NCBI GenBank assembly: GCA_024103275.1 | Contig: JAGFIV010000060.1 | Location: 1 to 64,000, forward strand | DNA length: 64,000 nt | Direction of reading: 5' to 3' | DNA from: Flavobacteriales bacterium | Lineage (GTDB): Bacteria > Bacteroidota > Bacteroidia > Flavobacteriales_F > PHOS-HE28 | Shown: positions 27,531 through 36,951 of the stretch, one piece after another | How positions within the stretch are numbered: position 1 is the stretch's first letter | How the letters are laid out: each line of letters starts with the position of its first letter | Made by a program: the position numbers and the translations under genes | The notes under the pieces: generated by a model | Databases searched by the model: none | The model's input: only the letters and a program-made list of their open reading frames with translations | What the model was told of the DNA's origin: nothing

Positions 27531-28493
27531 ATGGGCACTTTTTTGGAGTTCGAGGGACCGATCCAGAACGTGGTGGAGCAAATAGAGAAGTTGAAGGAAG
27601 TGGGCTCCGAGGGCGGGGTGGATGTGCAGGGCACCTTGAAGGACCTTGAAAAAAAGCTCGCCGAGGCCCGCAAGGAGGTCTATGCCAAGTTGACCCCTTG
27701 GCAGCGGGTACAGGTGAGCCGCCATCCGGACCGGCCATACAGCCTGCAATACATCAATTTCATCAGCGACAACACGTTCATCGAGCTGCATGGTGACCGC
27801 ACCGTGCGGGACGACAAGGCCATGGTGGGCGGCTTCGGCATGATCGGCGGGCGTACCGTGATGTTCATCGGCCAACAAAAAGGGGTGACCACCAAGATGC
27901 GCCAGTACCGCAACTTCGGCATGCCCAACCCCGAAGGCTACCGCAAGGCCCTGCGGCTGATGAAGCTGGCCGAGAAATTCAACAAGCCGGTGGTCACCTT
28001 GATCGATACGCCGGGCGCTTTCCCGGGCCTGGAGGCTGAGGAGCGTGGCCAAGGTGAGGCCATCGCACGCAACCTGCTGGAGATGGCGCAGCTGCGGGTG
28101 CCCATCATCTGCGTCATCATCGGTGAAGGTGCCTCGGGCGGAGCCTTGGGCATCGGCGTGGGCGACAAGGTGCTCATGCTGGAGAACGCCTGGTACTCCG
28201 TGATCTCGCCCGAGAACTGCTCCACCATCCTGTGGCGTACCTGGGACTACAAGGAGCAGGCTGCCGAAGCCCTGAAGCTCACGGCCGCGGACATGCTCAA
28301 GAACGGGTTGGTGGATGTGGTGGTGCCTGAACCCCCGGGCGGTGCCCATGCCGATCCGGATGAGGCTTGCCGCCTGGTGAAGGAGGAGGTGAAAAGGCAA
28401 TTGGACCGCCTGGTGAAGCTGGATGCCGAGAAGCGCATCGAGAAGCGCATCGCCAAGTACTGTAAAATGGGGGTGGTGAAGAAGGCGAAGTGA
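27531..28493 (+). CDS. accA: Acetyl-CoA carboxylase carboxyltransferase subunit alpha
   Basis: 320 residues, the typical AccA length. Begins [21 protein letters not shown], and the crotonase-fold core contains [41 protein letters not shown] and [15 protein letters not shown]. With AccD it transfers the carboxyl group from biotin to acetyl-CoA, making malonyl-CoA. accB, accC and accD are not in the window. The promoter and start are clear. Confidence 0.96.
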   Translation: MGTFLEFEGPIQNVVEQIEKLKEVGSEGGVDVQGTLKDLEKKLAEARKEVYAKLTPWQRVQVSRHPDRPYSLQYINFISDNTFIELHGDRTVRDDKAMVGGFGMIGGRTVMFIGQQKGVTTKMRQYRNFGMPNPEGYRKALRLMKLAEKFNKPVVTLIDTPGAFPGLEAEERGQGEAIARNLLEMAQLRVPIICVIIGEGASGGALGIGVGDKVLMLENAWYSVISPENCSTILWRTWDYKEQAAEALKLTAADMLKNGLVDVVVPEPPGGAHADPDEACRLVKEEVKRQLDRLVKLDAEKRIEKRIAKYCKMGVVKKAK

Positions 28494-28697
28494 CCAAGGC
28501 GGCCCCGGGTCCACGGAGGCCCATACGGGCGTGTGGCGGCCGCTGTTCGAGGTCCCCGGCCCGTGGGCCATTGCGCAGTCCGTGGGCCATACGGCACCGG
28601 AGGTAGTGCTGGTGCGCTGTGACCCGCGCCCTGCTCTTCCATCCCTCCGCCCGCTCTTCCATCCCTGCGCCCTTTGCCCCCTGACCTACATCCCCGT

Positions 28698-29999
28698 TCA
28701 CCTGTTCGTCAGCGGCAGCACCTTCCGTACCTGCCCGTCCACGGGCCATCCGGGCGCGGTGGTCCCGTTCATCGGGTCGATCAGCAGCACTTGGCCGTCC
28801 GTGCCGCCGTACACCCGGCCGTTCACCGGGTCCAAGGCCATGGTGCCCAGCACCGGGGAGTTGCCGATGTGGATGGAGCCGATGGTGTTGTACGTGAACC
28901 GCTCCAGGTCGCCGTTGGCCAGCGCCACCAGCCAGGTGAGTTCCGAGAGGCGGACCACCGCCGTGATCGGCGAGGGCCAGGAGTAGGCTTCCCAGGTGCC
29001 GCCGCCGCTGAGCGTGCGGTCCAGCACGCGGCCCTGGCCGCTGCGGTTGCCAAAGATCAAGGCATGGCCGGCATCGCGCGGGAAAAGTGCCACGGGGTCC
29101 ACGTCCAAGACCTGCGTGGAGGCCATGGTGCCCGACTGCGGGTAATAGATGCCCAAGCGGTGTTCCCCGGTCACGAAGTGGCGTTCCGTGGCCAGCAGCA
29201 GGTCGCCCATGGTGACGGCCTGCAGGGCACGGAACATCTCCGGAAGGGTGCCGCCGGCACCGCCCGTGCCATTGCCGGCCAGGAAGCCTTGGATGGTGCC
29301 GTCGGCCTGGCCCACGTATACCCGGCCATCGGCGCACACATCCATGCTGGTGAACCAAGGGATGCCCGTGGAGCTGAGGTTCGGCCTGCTCCATACCGTC
29401 CCCAGCCCATCGGGCTCCAGCGCCTGCAGGTCGCCGCTGACCCCTCCGGCGATGAACAGCCTTTGCGCCGCCGCGCTGATGCCCGCCCCGGCCAGGTCGA
29501 TGGGCCACGTCCGCGCCAAGGTGGTCTGCCCCGTGCTGTCGGTGCGATAAAGCGCCACGTTCCCCGGTGCCGGCTCCGTGACGGTGAACACGGCGCGCAG
29601 GCGCAGGGGCGCGGCGGACACGTGCAGGTTGCGCCAGTCCTTGCCGATCAGCTCCCCGTCGCTTGCCGTGGCGTACAGCTTGTAAGCCCCGCTGGCGAGC
29701 TGCTCATCAATGATCGGCAGCTCCAGGGTCATCGTGGCCGAGGTGCCGTGTGCCGTCGCGGAGACCCCGGCCAGCACAGGCACGTTGTCCTGGTCCACCA
29801 GGGTCACGGCCACTTGCTGCAGCCCGCGGTCGTCGCTTGCCTCGATCTTCACCAGTAAAGTGTCCGGAATGGACACGGATGCGTTTTCCGGGGGGCTGAT
29901 GATGGCGACCTGCGGCTTCGCATTCCCCCGCTCCTTCTTGCATGCGCCGAGAATGGCCGCCAAAAGCAGCGGCAGGACCAAGGCTTGTTGATAACGCAT
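28698..29999 (-). CDS. Lipoprotein with Ig-like and propeller-type repeats
   Basis: 433 residues from MRYQQALVLPLLLAAILGACKKE, a lipoprotein signal with lipobox LGAC. Residues about 30-125 look like an Ig-like fold (AIISPPENASVSIPDTLLVKIEASD). The rest has WD/PQQ-like strand repeats (GRVYVGQADGTIQGF, GRVYGGTDGQVLLIDP), probably a beta-propeller. No enzyme motif is seen. The start was chosen because earlier Met codons give no signal peptide. It is divergent from dnaB. Confidence 0.75.
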   Translation of the reverse strand: MRYQQALVLPLLLAAILGACKKERGNAKPQVAIISPPENASVSIPDTLLVKIEASDDRGLQQVAVTLVDQDNVPVLAGVSATAHGTSATMTLELPIIDEQLASGAYKLYATASDGELIGKDWRNLHVSAAPLRLRAVFTVTEPAPGNVALYRTDSTGQTTLARTWPIDLAGAGISAAAQRLFIAGGVSGDLQALEPDGLGTVWSRPNLSSTGIPWFTSMDVCADGRVYVGQADGTIQGFLAGNGTGGAGGTLPEMFRALQAVTMGDLLLATERHFVTGEHRLGIYYPQSGTMASTQVLDVDPVALFPRDAGHALIFGNRSGQGRVLDRTLSGGGTWEAYSWPSPITAVVRLSELTWLVALANGDLERFTYNTIGSIHIGNSPVLGTMALDPVNGRVYGGTDGQVLLIDPMNGTTAPGWPVDGQVRKVLPLTNR

Positions 30000-30120
30000 C
30001 CCCACAAAGGAACGACGGACGTGCCCTTTCGCCTTCGTCAACGATCCCCCGGGGTGACGGTGTTGAAACAATGCGCATAGTTCGGCCTTCCGATGGGGGC
30101 CATTCACCTGGGTGCGGGGC

Positions 30121-30128
30121 TACCTTTG
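30121..30128 (+). promoter_or_regulatory. -7 box for dnaB
   Basis: TACCTTTG is an exact match to TAnnTTTG, 45 bp before the chosen ATG at 30174; it lies downstream of the earlier in-frame start at 30093, arguing against that start. Confidence 0.55.
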
Positions 30129-30173
30129 GCCCACTCTCCGGCCTGGCTTTTTCCACCGGCCCGAACACCTGGG

Positions 30174-31703
30174 ATGAACGAAACTTCCGCTGCCTCCACC
30201 GGCCTGCGCACCATGGACCGGAAGCGCCGGCCGGCCGCTTCCCTGATCGACCCCGCCCTGGAGGGCGGCCGCCTGCAACCCCAGGCCCCCGAACTGGAGC
30301 AGGCGGTGCTGGGTGCGATGATGCTGGAACGGAACGCGGTGAACGAGGCCATCGACATCCTCCAGCCCGAGAGCTTTTACGTGGATGCCCATCGCCGCAT
30401 CTTCGCCGCCATCCAGCACTTGTTCCGCACCGACCAGGCCATCGACATCCTTACCGTGAGCCAGGAGCTGAAGAAGCGTGCCGAGCTGGACGTGGTGGGC
30501 GGTGCCTTCTACATCAGCCAGCTCACCAACAAGGTGGCCAGCGGCGCCAACGTGCAGTTCCACGCGCGCATCATCAGCCAGAAGCACGTCATGCGGGAGC
30601 TCATCCGCATCAGCTCGGACACCATCCGCGACGCCTACGATGAAGGCAGCGACGTGTTTGAGCTGCTGGACCGCACCGAGCAGGAGATGTATGCCGTCAC
30701 CAGCGGCAACCTCAAGCGCAACTACGAGCCGATGAGCGACCTGATCCAAGGCGCCATCGCCCAGATCGAGGCCACCAAGAACAAGGGAGGCGGCATGAGC
30801 GGCGTGCCCACCGGCTTCACCCAGCTGGACAAGCTTACCGCCGGGTGGCAGCCCAGCGACATGATCATCATCGCCGCCAGGCCCGCCATGGGCAAGACCG
30901 CCTTCGTGCTCAGCATGGCCCGCAACGTGGCCGTGGAGCACAACCAGGCCGTGGCCGTCTTCAGCCTGGAAATGAGCAGCACCCAGCTGGTCACCCGCCT
31001 GATCTCCAGCGAATCCGGCATCAGCTCCGAAAAGCTCCGCAAGGGGGAACTGACCGAGAAGGAGTTCGCCACCCTGCACCAGCAGATCGGCCGCTTGGCC
31101 AACGCACCCCTGTTCATCGACGACACCCCCGCGCTCAACATCTTCGAGCTGCGCGCCAAATGCCGCCGCCTGAAGGCCCAGCACGATGTCAAGCTCATCA
31201 TCATCGACTACCTGCAGCTGATGACCGGCGCCGTGGAAGGCAACCGCGGCGGCAACCGCGAGCAGGAGATCAGCAGCATCTCGCGATCCATCAAGAGCAT
31301 CGCCAAGGAGCTCAACGTACCCATCATCGCCCTCAGCCAGCTGAGCCGTGCCGTGGAAACCCGCGGCGGGGACAAGCGCCCCATGCTCAGCGACCTGCGC
31401 GAATCGGGTGCCATCGAACAGGATGCCGACCTGGTCTGCTTCCTGTACAGGCCCGAGTACTACAAGATCTACGAAGACAGCCACGGCTCCACCATCGGCA
31501 TCGGTGAAGTGATCGTGGCCAAGCACCGCAACGGGGCAATTGACAACGTCCGATTGCGTTTCATCTCCGAACTTGCGAAATTCACCGACCTGGAGACCGG
31601 GGACATGAATTTTGGCGGGGGATTTGGACAGGAACCCGTCCAGACCATTACCCTGCCGAGCAGGATGAACGACGATGTGGACGTGGATGATCCCCCTTTC
31701 TGA
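30174..31703 (+). CDS. dnaB: Replicative DNA helicase DnaB
   Basis: 509 residues from MNETSAASTGL. The N-terminal primase-interacting domain (LEQAVLGAMMLERNAVNEAI) is followed by the RecA-like helicase domain with Walker A ARPAMGKTAF, Walker B IIIDYLQLM and the motif H4-like GAIEQDADLVCFLYRPEYY. It unwinds DNA at the replication fork. No intein or insertion is present. The 3' end overlaps the next gene's 5' end by 17 bp (with the start chosen here). Confidence 0.97.
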   Translation: MNETSAASTGLRTMDRKRRPAASLIDPALEGGRLQPQAPELEQAVLGAMMLERNAVNEAIDILQPESFYVDAHRRIFAAIQHLFRTDQAIDILTVSQELKKRAELDVVGGAFYISQLTNKVASGANVQFHARIISQKHVMRELIRISSDTIRDAYDEGSDVFELLDRTEQEMYAVTSGNLKRNYEPMSDLIQGAIAQIEATKNKGGGMSGVPTGFTQLDKLTAGWQPSDMIIIAARPAMGKTAFVLSMARNVAVEHNQAVAVFSLEMSSTQLVTRLISSESGISSEKLRKGELTEKEFATLHQQIGRLANAPLFIDDTPALNIFELRAKCRRLKAQHDVKLIIIDYLQLMTGAVEGNRGGNREQEISSISRSIKSIAKELNVPIIALSQLSRAVETRGGDKRPMLSDLRESGAIEQDADLVCFLYRPEYYKIYEDSHGSTIGIGEVIVAKHRNGAIDNVRLRFISELAKFTDLETGDMNFGGGFGQEPVQTITLPSRMNDDVDVDDPPF

Positions 31704-32985
31704 CGGCAAGGCTCCCTACCGCCTGCTGCGTACCATCCTTTTCATGACGGTCCTGGCCTGGGGCTACCCGACCGCCCGGGCGGCCAAGATCTTGATCCCC
31801 ATGGACAAGAGCCAGACCGACCACCTGAAGGCCTACGGCATCGTGTACTGGACCTTGGAGAGCGACGTGCCCGTGGAATGGCTGCTCAACTACCGCGGCG
31901 GCAGCTTCATGCTGGACCGCATCGCGGCCGTGGAGCGCGAATGCACCGTGCGCGGGGTCAGCTTCAACGTCATTGCCGATGCGCAGGCGGCCGCCATCCT
32001 GGCCGAGATCGCCGACCCCGAGGTGAACATGGAAACGGTGAAGCTGGAGAAGGCGCCCAAGATCGCCGTGTACGCGCCGGAAAGCTTCCAGCCCTGGGAT
32101 GATGCCGTGGCCCTGGTGATGACCTATGCCGAGATCCCCTACGACCGCATCTACGACCCGCAGATCCTCCAAGGCATACTGCCCAAGTACGACTGGCTCC
32201 ACCTGCACCACGAGGATTTCACCGGGCAGTACGGCAAGTTCTACCGCATGTTCCGCAACGCCCAATGGTACATCGACCAGGTGCGCGATGCGGAGGCCAT
32301 GGCCAAGGAGCTGGGCTATGCCAAAGTGAGCCAGATGAAGGGCGCGGTGGCCGGCAAGATCCGCGACTACGTGGCCGGCGGGGGCTACCTCTTCACCATG
32401 TGCAGCGGCACCGACAGCTACGACATCGCCCTGGCCGCCGAGGGCGTGGACATCTGCGACACCCCGTTCGACGGGGACCCGCCCGACCCGCAGGCCCAGC
32501 AGAAGCTGGATTACGACAAGACCTTCGCCTTCACCAACTTCAAGCTGATCATCGACCCGATGGTCTATGAGTTCAGCGACATCGATGCCACCGACATCCA
32601 CAGCCGCATCGGCGAAACCCGCGACTTCTTCACCCTGTTCGATTTCAGCGCCAAGTGGGACGTGGTGCCCACCATGCTCTGCCAGGACCACGAGCAGGTG
32701 ATCCACGGGTTCATGGGACAGACCACCGCCTTCCGCAAGGACCTGGTGAAGCCGGGCGTGACCATCATGGGGGAAAACAAGCCCCAGAACACCGTGAAAT
32801 ACATCCACGGCGAATACGGCATGGGGCAGTGGACCTTCTATGGCGGGCACGACCCCGAGGACTACCAGCACATGGTGGGCGACCCTCCGACCGACCTGAG
32901 CCTGTTCCCCAACTCACCTGGCTACCGGTTGATCCTCAACAACATCCTGTTCCCCGCAGCCCGCAAGCGCAAGCAGAAGACCTGA
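31687..32985 (+). CDS. Exported conserved protein (often annotated asparagine synthetase B in Bacteroidota)
   Basis: 432 residues from MIPLSDGKAPYRLL; an ATG at 31675 in the same frame is an alternative. A signal peptide ends near YPTARA|A. The mature part begins KILIPMDKSQTDHLKAYGIVYWTL, a phrase I recognise from Bacteroidota proteins labelled asparagine synthetase B, yet neither a glutamine amidotransferase Cys-1 nor a synthetase P-loop is visible. The label therefore looks unreliable. WLHLHHEDFTGQYGKF and GGYLFTMCSGTDSYDIALAA are conserved-looking blocks, reminiscent of a glutamine amidotransferase-like fold. Function unknown; probably periplasmic. Confidence 0.75.
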   Translation: MIPLSDGKAPYRLLRTILFMTVLAWGYPTARAAKILIPMDKSQTDHLKAYGIVYWTLESDVPVEWLLNYRGGSFMLDRIAAVERECTVRGVSFNVIADAQAAAILAEIADPEVNMETVKLEKAPKIAVYAPESFQPWDDAVALVMTYAEIPYDRIYDPQILQGILPKYDWLHLHHEDFTGQYGKFYRMFRNAQWYIDQVRDAEAMAKELGYAKVSQMKGAVAGKIRDYVAGGGYLFTMCSGTDSYDIALAAEGVDICDTPFDGDPPDPQAQQKLDYDKTFAFTNFKLIIDPMVYEFSDIDATDIHSRIGETRDFFTLFDFSAKWDVVPTMLCQDHEQVIHGFMGQTTAFRKDLVKPGVTIMGENKPQNTVKYIHGEYGMGQWTFYGGHDPEDYQHMVGDPPTDLSLFPNSPGYRLILNNILFPAARKRKQKT

Positions 32986-33042
32986 ACGCCGCATTCCACA
33001 CCCGGCAACGCACCAAGGGGCACAATACCGCCCGCGCTTCGC

Positions 33043-33050
33043 TATGTTTG
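33043..33050 (+). promoter_or_regulatory. -7 box for the DUF5606 gene
   Basis: TATGTTTG is an exact match to TAnnTTTG, 18 bp before the ATG at 33069. Confidence 0.55.
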
Positions 33051-33068
33051 TGCCGGTAAATCCCCTTC

Positions 33069-33632
33069 ATGGACCTATCAAAGATCATTTCCATCTCCGG
33101 CAAATCGGGCCTGTACCGGGTGGTGGCCCAGGGGCGGCAAGCCTTGATCGCGGAATCCCTCACCGACAAGAAGAGGATCCCGGTCCATTCCAGCGTGCGC
33201 GTGGTATCGCTGGACGAGGTGAGCATGTACACCAAGGGCGACGATGTGCCCTTGTCCACCGTGCTCGAAAACCTGCACGCCAAGGAAAAGGGGAAACTGT
33301 CCGTGGATCCCAAGGGCGACCCGGAGGCCTTGTATGAAAAACTGGGCGAGGCCCTGCCGGACTACGACAGGGACCGCATCTACTCCAGCGATGTAAGGAA
33401 GTTCTTCACCTGGTACCAAATGCTGGTGGCGGCCGGCCTGTTCGAGGAGGAGGCCAAGGAGAAGAAGGACCCGGAGGCGAAGGGGGGGAAGAAGGGCGCG
33501 GACGACAAGAAGGCCAAGGAAGGGGGCAAGGCCAGGGGCGCGGCGACCAAGCAGGCCCACTTGCCCAAGCCCAGCGGGGCCTCCAAGGCCAAGGCGCAAA
33601 CGCTGCACAAGGGATCGCAGCGCGGCGCGTGA
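33069..33632 (+). CDS. DUF5606 domain protein
   Basis: 187 residues. The first about 125 residues (MDLSKIISISGKSGLYRVVA... FFTWYQMLVAAGLFE) are a DUF5606-type domain found across Bacteroidota. The C-terminal 60 residues are low-complexity and Lys/Ala/Gly-rich (KGGKKGADDKKAKEGGKARG), probably disordered and perhaps nucleic-acid binding. It has its own promoter. The function of the family is unknown to me. Confidence 0.82.
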   Translation: MDLSKIISISGKSGLYRVVAQGRQALIAESLTDKKRIPVHSSVRVVSLDEVSMYTKGDDVPLSTVLENLHAKEKGKLSVDPKGDPEALYEKLGEALPDYDRDRIYSSDVRKFFTWYQMLVAAGLFEEEAKEKKDPEAKGGKKGADDKKAKEGGKARGAATKQAHLPKPSGASKAKAQTLHKGSQRGA

Positions 33633-33670
33633 CCGGGGCCGCCCCGTGGACTTTTTGGGTGGGGCGCACC

Positions 33671-33678
33671 TATATTGC
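33671..33678 (+). promoter_or_regulatory. Candidate -7 box for the multiheme cytochrome gene
   Basis: TATATTGC, close to TAnnTTTG, ends 20 bp before the ATG at 33699. Confidence 0.4.
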
Positions 33679-33698
33679 GGGACATTCCGGCATGTCCC

Positions 33699-35690
33699 AT
33701 GAAAAGACGTTACCCCTTGATCGCACGACCCTTGGCCTTGGCCGCGGTGGCCGCCACCGTGGCCCTCTCGGTGGCCTGGACCGATGGCAGCCGCCCGCCG
33801 GCCAGGGGCGGTTTCCATCACCACTGGAATGACCCCGCACGGGGCGGGGGATGGGCACCGCTGGATTCCACCGAGAACACCTTCTTCAAGGGCAGCGCCC
33901 ACTGCAACGGATGCCATGGGCACGACGTGGCCGGCATCTCCATGGTCACCGTCAGCGGCCAGGATGTGAACGTGGTGGACCATTGGCGCAGTTCCATGAT
34001 GGCCAACTCCGCCAGGGACCCCTTCTGGCGGGCCAAGGTGGAGCATGAAGTGGCCGTCAACCCCCAACACCAGGCCCTGCTGGAGGATAAATGCACCTCC
34101 TGCCATGCACCCATGGGCCACTTCGAGTACCACATGACCGGCCAGGGCCTGTATTCCATGGCCTACATGGAACAGGACGACATCGCCTTCGACGGCGTGA
34201 GCTGCACCCCCTGCCACATGCAAAGCGCCGACAGCACCGGCAGCTTCTTCTCCGGCGACCTGCACTTCGACACCGACGGAAGGCCCATCTACGGGCCCTA
34301 TCCCGACGACAGCATCTTCGGCGCGCCCATGGAGGCCTTCGTCAACTACACGCCCCACTTCGGGGAGCACATCCTCAGCTCGGCCCTGTGCGCGGGGTGC
34401 CATACCGGGATCGCCCAGACCATGGACCTGGACGGCAACTTCACCGGTGACGAATTCGTGTGGCAGGCCACCTACCATGAATGGCTCAACTCGGCGTTCA
34501 ACAACCTGGAATACCCCGCCACCGGAGTCACCTGCCAAGGGTGCCACGTGCCCGTGCTCGAGGATTCCATCGGCGTGTACATCTCGGCCAACTACATGCC
34601 CCCGACCATCACGCTGAAAACCCCCTTCGGCCAGCACCATTTCGTGGGCGGCAACACCTTCATGCTGAACATGCTGAAGGAGAACGGCCAGGCCCTGAAC
34701 GTGACCGCATCGCCCGCGCTGTTCGACTCCTCCATCGAGCGGACGCTGACCCTGCTGCAGCACCGCACCCTGATGCTGGAGACCAGCGTGCCGGAGCGCA
34801 ATGCGGACACGGCCTTCATCGATGTGAAGCTCACCAACCTCGCCGGGCACCGCTTCCCCAGCGGGTATCCCTCCCGCAGGGCATGGGTCCAGCTGGTGCT
34901 GACCAACGACATGGGGGACACCCTCTACAACAACGGCGCACCCGGCCTGAACGGCACCATCGCCGGCGAAGGGACCGGCTGGCTGCCGCACTACGACCGG
35001 ATCCGCGCCGCCGACCAGGTGCAGATCTATGAGCTGGTGATGGGCGACGTCAACGGCGACCTCACCACCGTGCTGCAACGCGCCAAGGAACCCTTGAAGG
35101 ACAACCGCCTGGTGCCGGCAGGGTTCAGCACCGGCAACAGCGCCTATGACACCACCCGCATCGTGGGCGCCCTGGACGACCCGGACTTCAACCACGATAC
35201 CGACGGCGTCGAGGGAAGCGGAACCGACATCGTGCACTACCACGTGCCCATGGGCGGCTACACGGGGCTGGTCAACATCACCGCACGGGTATGGTACCAA
35301 AGCGTGCCGCCGCAGCACCTGGCCGACTTGTCCACCCATGACCTTCCGCAGATCAACGCCTTCATGGACATGTTCCAGGCGGCCGACCATACGCCGGTGT
35401 TGGTGAAGGAAGCCTCGCAGACGGATGTGTCCACCGGCATCGACAACCTGCGCGAGCTGGGCGTGCTCATCTTCCCCAACCCCGTGAACAATGGCCTGCT
35501 CAACATCGTGGGCCTGGATGCCCGTGTCACCGGTATTGAGGTGTATGATGCCCGCGGCCGCAAGGTGGCCGAACGCCGGGACAACACCGGGCGGGCCTGG
35601 AACACGCGCCTGCCGGGCAGCGGCACCTACTTCGTGGTGGTGCGCACCCCGGACCGCAAGTTCGTGGAGAAGGTGGTGAGCCTGCGCTAG
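33699..35690 (+). CDS. Pentaheme c-type cytochrome with T9SS C-terminal sorting domain
   Basis: 663 residues from MKRRYPLIARPLALAAVA, a signal peptide. Five CxxCH motifs are at about residues 69, 132, 169, 231 and 279, which matches the cytochrome c554-like multiheme domain, with extra His residues available as distal ligands. The last about 75 residues are a type A T9SS sorting domain (LIFPNPVNNGLLNIVGLD ... GTYFVVVRTPDRKFVEKVV). The protein should be exported, loaded with heme in the periplasm and secreted to the cell surface. That makes it a candidate for extracellular electron transfer or surface redox chemistry. The acceptor or donor is unknown. Confidence 0.88.
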   Translation: MKRRYPLIARPLALAAVAATVALSVAWTDGSRPPARGGFHHHWNDPARGGGWAPLDSTENTFFKGSAHCNGCHGHDVAGISMVTVSGQDVNVVDHWRSSMMANSARDPFWRAKVEHEVAVNPQHQALLEDKCTSCHAPMGHFEYHMTGQGLYSMAYMEQDDIAFDGVSCTPCHMQSADSTGSFFSGDLHFDTDGRPIYGPYPDDSIFGAPMEAFVNYTPHFGEHILSSALCAGCHTGIAQTMDLDGNFTGDEFVWQATYHEWLNSAFNNLEYPATGVTCQGCHVPVLEDSIGVYISANYMPPTITLKTPFGQHHFVGGNTFMLNMLKENGQALNVTASPALFDSSIERTLTLLQHRTLMLETSVPERNADTAFIDVKLTNLAGHRFPSGYPSRRAWVQLVLTNDMGDTLYNNGAPGLNGTIAGEGTGWLPHYDRIRAADQVQIYELVMGDVNGDLTTVLQRAKEPLKDNRLVPAGFSTGNSAYDTTRIVGALDDPDFNHDTDGVEGSGTDIVHYHVPMGGYTGLVNITARVWYQSVPPQHLADLSTHDLPQINAFMDMFQAADHTPVLVKEASQTDVSTGIDNLRELGVLIFPNPVNNGLLNIVGLDARVTGIEVYDARGRKVAERRDNTGRAWNTRLPGSGTYFVVVRTPDRKFVEKVVSLR

Positions 35691-35844
35691 GGAATACGCC
35701 CGGTGGCGGGAGGGCGGCGTGGCAGGATGTTCCCGCCGCCACGGGGCCGGGTGCGCAGCGAACACCCGGTTGTTCACCGAACCTTGTCGCCGGTCCCGGA
35801 AAAGGGGGCGGTACACCCAACTTTACATCCTAAACCACGCCGAA

Positions 35845-36738
35845 ATGAAATCCATACTACTCAGTCTTCCGATCCTGGCAGCCGTGGGCACCTCGGCCCA
35901 GCCCGTGCTGCAGTACGCCAACCTCAACCTGGTCGGCAAGACCTTCCCGGTGCATGTCATGACGGATGCGGGCACGGCGGACCCCACTGCCGATGGCGCC
36001 AACGTCACCTGGGACTTCAGCAGCATCACCCTGCAGATGAATGTCGGTACGGCATCCTTCGTGGATCCGGCTTCCACGCCTTATGCCAGCTCCTATCCCA
36101 CCTCCAACCTTGCGCAGGTCGTCACCACGCCGCTGGGAACGAGCTACAACTATTTCCTGCTGACCGCTTCCAGCTTGGATATGTTGGCGGAGGATGTGGG
36201 CGGCACGAGCCCCCAGACCTACACCGACCCCAAGACGCCGCTTCAATTCCCGCTGGCCTACCAGGATTCCTACGTGGACAACTACACGTCCGGCGGTTCG
36301 TCCGGCACGGTGACACGCGTCTATTCCGCATACGGCACCGTGATCCTGCCCACCGGCACCTACACGGATGTGGTGAAGGTGACGAGTTCGAGCGGCGACA
36401 TCGACTACTATCACAGCAATCCGCTTGAACCCCTGGGCCATATCGATAGCGATGGCATGGTGATCGTCTATGGCGATGCCACGATGGGTGTTGCCGACCT
36501 GGGCCATGTCCCCGTTTTGAGCGCAATGCCCAACCCCGCCACGGACAACGTGGAGGTGACGGGCCTGGCACGCAACGCCCAATGGCAGCTGGTGGACCTG
36601 CAGGGCCGCGTGCTGTTGAACGGCACCGCGAATGCCGCACCGTTGCAGCTGAACATGGGCACGCTGGCCGCAGGCCCTTATGCACTGGTGGTGCTGGACG
36701 GCAATGCCCGCCGCAGCATCCGTGTGGTGAAGCAGTGA
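35845..36738 (+). CDS. Secreted protein with T9SS C-terminal sorting domain
   Basis: 297 residues from MKSILLSLPILAAVGTSAQP, a signal peptide. The middle is beta-rich with many Thr and Ser and no catalytic motif I recognise. The C-terminal about 75 residues (LSAMPNPATDNVEVTGLARN ... GPYALVVLDGN) form a type A sorting domain. It follows the cytochrome gene by 154 bp and has a hairpin terminator downstream. The role is unknown. Confidence 0.82.
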   Translation: MKSILLSLPILAAVGTSAQPVLQYANLNLVGKTFPVHVMTDAGTADPTADGANVTWDFSSITLQMNVGTASFVDPASTPYASSYPTSNLAQVVTTPLGTSYNYFLLTASSLDMLAEDVGGTSPQTYTDPKTPLQFPLAYQDSYVDNYTSGGSSGTVTRVYSAYGTVILPTGTYTDVVKVTSSSGDIDYYHSNPLEPLGHIDSDGMVIVYGDATMGVADLGHVPVLSAMPNPATDNVEVTGLARNAQWQLVDLQGRVLLNGTANAAPLQLNMGTLAAGPYALVVLDGNARRSIRVVKQ

Positions 36739-36763
36739 GCGATCGGGCTTCACCATTCTTGTG

Positions 36764-36808
36764 CAAGGCCCCTGGGCGCGATGGTTGACATCGCGTCCGG
36801 GGGCCTTG
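36764..36808 (+). terminator. Long GC hairpin after the T9SS gene
   Basis: Arms CAAGGCCCC (36764-36772) and GGGGCCTTG (36800-36808), with further pairing inside (GCGCGATG with CATCGCGT). No clear T-run follows. It is 26 bp after the stop at 36738. Confidence 0.6.
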
Positions 36809-36951
36809 TCATTGATGCTAGTTCAACGACCAATGGTTGAAAGACGAACGGCACCCGACTCCCTTTCGGGGGCTCGCGCGAATACCTTGCAACCATCGCT
36901 CATTCGCCGGTGGACGTTCCTTGTACCGTGCATCGGCACAACGCCAGCCGC

